Part shown: positions 4,910 through 7,930 of the stretch, piece after piece
Numbering within the stretch: position 1 is the first letter of the stretch
Layout: each line of letters starts with the position of its first letter
NCBI GenBank assembly: GCA_046154545.1
Contig: JBJXGC010000199.1
Location: 1 to 7,930, forward strand
Source: JBJXGC01 sp046154545
GTDB taxonomy: Bacteria > Chloroflexota > Dehalococcoidia > Tepidiformales > Tepidiformaceae
DNA length: 7,930 nt
Direction: 5' to 3'
The notes under the pieces: generated by a model
Told to the model about the DNA's origin: nothing
The model's database searches: none
Seen by the model: only the letters and a program-made list of their open reading frames with translations
Position numbers and translations under genes: made by a program

Positions 4910-5476
4910 ATGCCACCGATCGACCCTGTGGACTCGCTCACCATGATCGCTCGAAGGCTCGATAGGGCGGCCATCCCCTATATGCTGACAGGTTCGGTGG
5001 CGGCGCTGTTCTACGGCCGCGATCGTTCGACCGTGGACATGGATGTCGTGGTCGATATGCGCGGCCGGAGCGCGACCCAGCTCGGGGCGGCTCTCGGAGA
5101 CGACTACTTCTTCGATGCCGAGGCGGCCGACGAGAGCTTTCGAAGGGGGCGGATGTACAACGCCCTGCCGCTGGCGGGCGGCCCGAAGATCGACCTGATA
5201 CCCCTTACCGAAGAGCCCTTCGAACAGACGAAGTTTCGACGGAGGCTGACGAAAGACTGGCACGGGACGCCGATCGCCGTCATCCAGGCGATCGACCTCG
5301 CGATCAGCAAGCTGCAGTGGGCGAAGGAATCGCACTCGGAGCGACAGTTGGCCGACGTGCGCGCGATACTATCGTTCGGAGAGGTGGAAGCCGATGACTA
5401 CTTCTACGGCTGGGTCGAACGCCTCGGCCTCCAGGAAGCCATGGACGCCAGTCGAGAAACGCGATACGACGCCTGA
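4910..5476 (+). CDS. Nucleotidyltransferase (MNT/AbiEii-like)
   Basis: A 188-residue protein with a polymerase-beta-type nucleotidyltransferase core: Leu-Thr-Gly-Ser-Val-Ala-Ala-Leu-Phe-Tyr-Gly (26-36), then Ser-Thr-Val-Asp43-Met-Asp45, with Asp95 of Lys-Ile-Asp-Leu-Ile as a candidate third acid. The C-terminal Ala-Ile-Ser-Lys-Leu-x-Trp-Ala-Lys-Glu and Arg-Gln-Leu-Ala-Asp-Val (131-150) are typical of AbiEii-like and related stand-alone enzymes. Such proteins transfer nucleotides to proteins or RNA and often belong to toxin-antitoxin or phage-defence pairs; here the role is inferred. GGAG lies 5 nt before the ATG and overlaps the end of dinB, so the gene is led by a Shine-Dalgarno. The small gene after it is a likely partner. 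All catalytic positions look intact. Confidence 0.8.
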   Translation: MPPIDPVDSLTMIARRLDRAAIPYMLTGSVAALFYGRDRSTVDMDVVVDMRGRSATQLGAALGDDYFFDAEAADESFRRGRMYNALPLAGGPKIDLIPLTEEPFEQTKFRRRLTKDWHGTPIAVIQAIDLAISKLQWAKESHSERQLADVRAILSFGEVEADDYFYGWVERLGLQEAMDASRETRYDA

Positions 5477-5480
5477 GGCG

Positions 5481-5789
5481 ATGGTTGTTTACCGTGCTGG
5501 TTGGCGGCGGCTGCCTGAGGTGGAGCGGGCGACCCGCATGCTTCAGACGAAGCACCTCTTCAACCTTCTACGCTGGGACCTGCTCCGACGGGAACACCCC
5601 GGCCTGGCCGAGGCGGAGCTGACGGTGCTCTGGGGCCGAGCCACGTACCGGCCGTACGTGGATAGCGACACGATTGACGGCTGGGCCGCCTGTGTCCGTG
5701 AACGGGCCGCGCGGGTCGAAGCCGCGCCTGACCTTCCCGAACCTCCCCGGCCCGGCGTATCGTCCACGCCCGAGGTACCCACGATATGA
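5481..5789 (+). CDS. Small protein, likely partner of the nucleotidyltransferase
   Basis: A 102-residue protein. The central part (12-58) has a helix with Glu-Arg-Ala-Thr-Arg-Met-Leu, His-Leu-Phe-Asn-Leu-Leu-Arg-Trp, and the pattern Arg-Arg-Glu-His-Pro-Gly-Leu-Ala-Glu-Ala-Glu-Leu followed by Leu-Trp-Gly. This 'Arg-x-x-His-Pro ... Glu' shape recurs in short proteins encoded next to nucleotidyltransferases, which I recall but cannot check here. A Pro-rich tail (83-102) follows. It begins 4 nt after the nucleotidyltransferase stop and its own stop overlaps the next ATG as ATGA. ATG 5481 is preferred because upstream in-frame codons would overlap the nucleotidyltransferase by over 80 bp; the Shine-Dalgarno-like GAGG is only 2 nt away, so the exact start is uncertain. 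Confidence 0.68.
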   Translation: MVVYRAGWRRLPEVERATRMLQTKHLFNLLRWDLLRREHPGLAEAELTVLWGRATYRPYVDSDTIDGWAACVRERAARVEAAPDLPEPPRPGVSSTPEVPTI

Positions 5790-6763
5790 AGTTCGGCGTC
5801 CTCCAGTTCTTTTCCTGGACTCGGCGGATCCCGCTCGAACAGGTCTATGAGCGCGCCCTCCAGCGCATCGAGGTGATGGACCAGACCGGCTACGACGCCG
5901 TCTGGCTGGCCGAACACCACTTCAATACCTACAGCGTCTGCCCGTCGGTCACCATGATGGGCATGCACGTGGCCGGGCGGACGAAGCGCCTGCGGATCGG
6001 CACGGCCGTCACGCTGGCCGCCTTCTACCACCCGCTGCGCCTCGCCGAAGACCTCGCGATGCTCGACATCCTCTCCGGCGGGCGGTTGAACTGGGGCGCG
6101 GGCCGGGGCTTCGACCCGGTGGAGTTCCGGTCGTTCAGCGTGCCGGTGGAGGAGAGCTCCGACCGCTTCCGCGAGTGCTCCGAGATCGTCCTCCAGGCCT
6201 GGACGCAGGAGCGGGTGACCTACCAGGGCAAGTACTGGAGCTTCGACGGCGTCGAAGTGATGCCCAAGCCGCTCCAGAAGCCGCACCCGCCGCACTGGCT
6301 CGCCGCGACCTCGCCCGAATCGATCCGGCGGGCGGCGGAGAAGGGCCAATCGATCCTGATGGACCCCCACGCCTCCCATGAGGAGATCGCCCGCAAGCAG
6401 GTCATCTACCGCCAGGCCCTGGCCGAATTCGGCCACCCGGTGGAAGGGCGCGAGCTGCCGGTGGCGCGGCTGCTCGCCGTCGCGCCCACCGATGCGGCGG
6501 CGCGCGAGGTAGCGGCCGAGGGCGCCCGCTGGACGCTCGGCTCCTACGCCAAGGGCGCGCCCACGGGCCAGCCGGACGCCCCGGCTCGCGACCCGGTGGA
6601 GCGTTACGTCGATGACGTCATCATCCATGGCTCGCCCGAAGCGGTCGTCGAGAAGATCCAGGCGCTGCGCGAGACGATGACGCTCGACTACCTGATGTGC
6701 GCGCCGCTCAGCCACGAAAGCTTCATGCTCTTCACCGAAAAGGTGCTGCCCAAGCTGCTCTGA
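5786..6763 (+). CDS. LLM-class (luciferase-like) flavin-dependent oxidoreductase
   Basis: A complete 325-residue bacterial luciferase-family TIM barrel. Signatures in order: Trp-Leu-Ala-Glu-His-His-Phe (40-46), Leu-Arg-Ile-Gly-Thr-Ala-Val (69-75), Tyr-His-Pro-Leu-Arg-Leu-Ala-Glu-Asp (81-89), Leu-Ser-Gly-Gly-Arg (96-100) and Gly-Ala-Gly-Arg-Gly-Phe (104-109), with a Trp-Leu-Ala-Ala-Thr-Ser-Pro strand around 171-177. Members use FMNH2 or F420 with a wide range of substrates (alkane monooxygenation, sulfonate cleavage, reduction of small molecules); the substrate and the cofactor are not evident. The ATG overlaps the preceding stop codon by 4 bp and GAGG lies 10 nt upstream, so it belongs to the dinB operon as the last gene. 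Why an oxidoreductase is coupled to a nucleotidyltransferase pair is not clear. Confidence 0.93.
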   Translation: MKFGVLQFFSWTRRIPLEQVYERALQRIEVMDQTGYDAVWLAEHHFNTYSVCPSVTMMGMHVAGRTKRLRIGTAVTLAAFYHPLRLAEDLAMLDILSGGRLNWGAGRGFDPVEFRSFSVPVEESSDRFRECSEIVLQAWTQERVTYQGKYWSFDGVEVMPKPLQKPHPPHWLAATSPESIRRAAEKGQSILMDPHASHEEIARKQVIYRQALAEFGHPVEGRELPVARLLAVAPTDAAAREVAAEGARWTLGSYAKGAPTGQPDAPARDPVERYVDDVIIHGSPEAVVEKIQALRETMTLDYLMCAPLSHESFMLFTEKVLPKLL

Positions 6764-6799
6764 GAGCGACGAACGGGAGCGATCGCGAGGCGGGGATCG

Positions 6800-6897
6800 G
6801 GTTCACCGCCAAGACGCGAAGAGCGCCAAGAAGTCGCCTGGGGAGCAGCGCGTCCGCGCCCACCCATCCCTGGCGGCCCTGGCGTTCAAGATGAACC
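6800..6897. repeat. Repeat-like intergenic element with inverted ends
   Basis: The 148-bp gap between convergent genes contains a 98-bp stretch bounded by GGTTCA (6800-6805) and TGAACC (6892-6897), perfect inverted ends. Inside the left end three related 9-mers follow (CCGCCAAGACGCGAAGAGC, then GCCAAGAAG); inside the right end lie two TGGCG-type units of opposite sense. The 'CGCCAAGA' theme is, from memory, common in dispersed intergenic repeats of GC-rich bacteria. It could be a small mobile or palindromic repeat, or part of a bidirectional terminator. Confidence 0.42.
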
Positions 6898-6911
6898 TTC
6901 GGCGGCTGGTC

Positions 6912-7930
6912 TCAGTCCTCGTAGATCTGGTCCCTCAGCTCCTGGGCGATCCAGAGCTGCGTCCCTCGCATCCGGCTCCATGGGATCACGATGCCCAGGC
7001 GGACAAAGTCGTCGATGAGCGACTTCGCGGTCGGCGCGGCCACCCCCAGCCGCTCTCGAAGCCGCGGCGCCGAGACGATGACCTGCTCGAACACGATGTC
7101 GAGGGCGGGCAGGGCGAACTTCGAATTCGACTGTGAAAGCAGCCTCCGCCGGTACTCCGCGTGCAGGTCCATCGTCCGCTGGACGCGGCCCAGCGCATCA
7201 CGAGCGGAGGCCCGTATCGCCTCGAGGAAGAACAACAGCCAGGCCGCCCAATTGCCTGTTTGGCTGAGGCTGAGCAGACCTTCTCGATACGCATCGGAGT
7301 GTGCTTCGAGGAACGGGGCGACATAGAGCAGCGGCCGATCGATGATCCCCGCGGCCATGAGCTGAATGGGGACGAGCAGCCGGCCGAGGCGGCCGTTCCC
7401 GTCTTCGAACGGGTGGATGGTTTCGAACTGGTAGTGCGCGATCGCCGAGGCGATAAGGGGCTCGACCGGCGCGGGCTGCTGGATGAAGGCCATGAGGTCA
7501 TCCATTAGCGCCGGTACGTGCTCCATTGGCGGCGGCACGAAGCGTGCCCGCTCGAAGCCGTCGGCTCTCTGGCCGATGTAGACATCCTCCATGCGCAGGC
7601 CGCCCGGGTTCTTGTCCTGGCCGCGTACACCGAGGATGAGGCGCGCGTGGAGGTCCTTGACGAGCGGCAGCCCCAGCGTGCGTCCCTCAGCAAACCACTG
7701 GACGGCCAATTCGACCGTCGCCAGGTAGTTAAGGACTTCGTGCAGGTCTGTGTCTTCGGCCGGGGGCGAGCCGCCCATCGCCTCCTGGACGAGCACTTCG
7801 AGGATCTGGGTGTGCGTACCTTCCATGCGGCTGCTGAGGACGGCTTCGCGGCGGGCCAGTGCCCGGATAATCAGCTCGAGGTTCGGGATGAGCCGCGCCT
7901 GTCCCACCAGTTCGCTCAAGGCGGCATTGG
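6912..7930 (-). CDS. Fic-family protein (AMPylase), 5' end outside the window
   Basis: The open frame enters at the right edge, so the N-terminus is missing; the TTG at 7919-7917 is internal, as codons Asn-Ala-Ala-Leu continue upstream. The Fic core is intact: His-Pro-Phe-Glu-Asp-Gly-Asn-Gly-Arg-Leu-Gly-Arg at 7415-7380, with the catalytic His, the phosphate-binding Asn/Gly and the final Arg. An inhibitory motif Ser-Ser-Arg-Met-Glu-Gly (7835-7818) fits the Ser/Thr-x-x-x-Glu-Gly/Asn rule of N-terminally self-inhibited Fic proteins, so activity is probably kept low until the Glu moves. The C-terminus (Arg-Leu-Arg-Glu-Arg-Leu-Gly-Val-Ala-Ala-Pro-Thr-Ala-Lys) is winged-helix-like. The likely reaction is transfer of AMP from ATP to a protein Ser/Thr/Tyr; the target is unknown. 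Confidence 0.93.
   Translation of the reverse strand, partial: NAALSELVGQARLIPNLELIIRALARREAVLSSRMEGTHTQILEVLVQEAMGGSPPAEDTDLHEVLNYLATVELAVQWFAEGRTLGLPLVKDLHARLILGVRGQDKNPGGLRMEDVYIGQRADGFERARFVPPPMEHVPALMDDLMAFIQQPAPVEPLIASAIAHYQFETIHPFEDGNGRLGRLLVPIQLMAAGIIDRPLLYVAPFLEAHSDAYREGLLSLSQTGNWAAWLLFFLEAIRASARDALGRVQRTMDLHAEYRRRLLSQSNSKFALPALDIVFEQVIVSAPRLRERLGVAAPTAKSLIDDFVRLGIVIPWSRMRGTQLWIAQELRDQIYED

Noticed and set aside
4184..5335. Long minus-strand open frame opposite dinB and the nucleotidyltransferase
   Set aside because: Low-complexity Arg/Ser/Ala translation that crosses the boundaries of three plus-strand features, two of them recognisable genes with catalytic motifs.
5543..6715. Long minus-strand open frame opposite the flavin oxidoreductase
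   Set aside because: It mirrors the real gene's third-position GC bias and has no recognisable motif.
1..7930. CRISPR array, tRNA or rRNA
   Set aside because: No regularly spaced repeats, cloverleaf with conserved TTC arm, or rRNA core sequences seen on either strand.

Overview
This is a GC-rich bacterial accessory region, read without database access. Strongly GC-biased third codon positions, first genes whose promoter sits almost on the start codon, and several small families (a DUF5678 protein paired with a retropepsin-like protein, and a DUF2283 toxin-antitoxin-like pair) suggest a Chloroflexota-type or other high-GC, leaderless-transcript organism. The phylum is an inference.

Layout. 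Positions 1-197 hold no gene I can support. On the minus strand, 712-198 is a two-gene toxin-antitoxin-like cassette: a putative toxin first, then a DUF2283 protein, overlapping by 13 bp. Just beyond its promoter lies a 114-bp fragment (749-862) of the 3' end of a retropepsin-like gene, whose intact relative lies at 1208-1567 behind a DUF5678 gene (900-1211). Next come a solitary PD-(D/E)XK nuclease resembling PmeII-type restriction enzymes (1628-2419), an unrecognised acidic protein (2461-2892) and an isolated phage portal protein (2960-4279). A nested hairpin (4332-4376) separates these from a tight four-gene operon (4413-6763): a DinB-like protein, a nucleotidyltransferase, its small partner-like protein, and a luciferase-family flavin oxidoreductase. 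This operon converges on a Fic-family AMPylase (7930-6912, minus strand, 5' end beyond the window), with a repeat-like element between them.

How it fits together. Six transcription units have a TAnnnT-like or GACACT hexamer only 6-8 nt before the start codon and no Shine-Dalgarno there. Several internal genes instead have a Shine-Dalgarno or overlap the preceding stop codon. This suggests leaderless first genes and coupled or SD-led internal genes.

The most notable points are: a protease relative that keeps its aspartate but has lost the rest of the D-T/S-G motif; a truncated copy of that gene differing only at third codon positions; an inverted GGACC/GGTCC pair in the promoters of both the nuclease gene and the unknown gene after it; a restriction-like nuclease with no methyltransferase in view; and a portal gene with no other phage gene beside it. 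I see no complete new defence system, but the set (toxin-antitoxin, restriction nuclease, nucleotidyltransferase pair, Fic, phage remnant) looks like a turnover zone for mobile and conflict genes.
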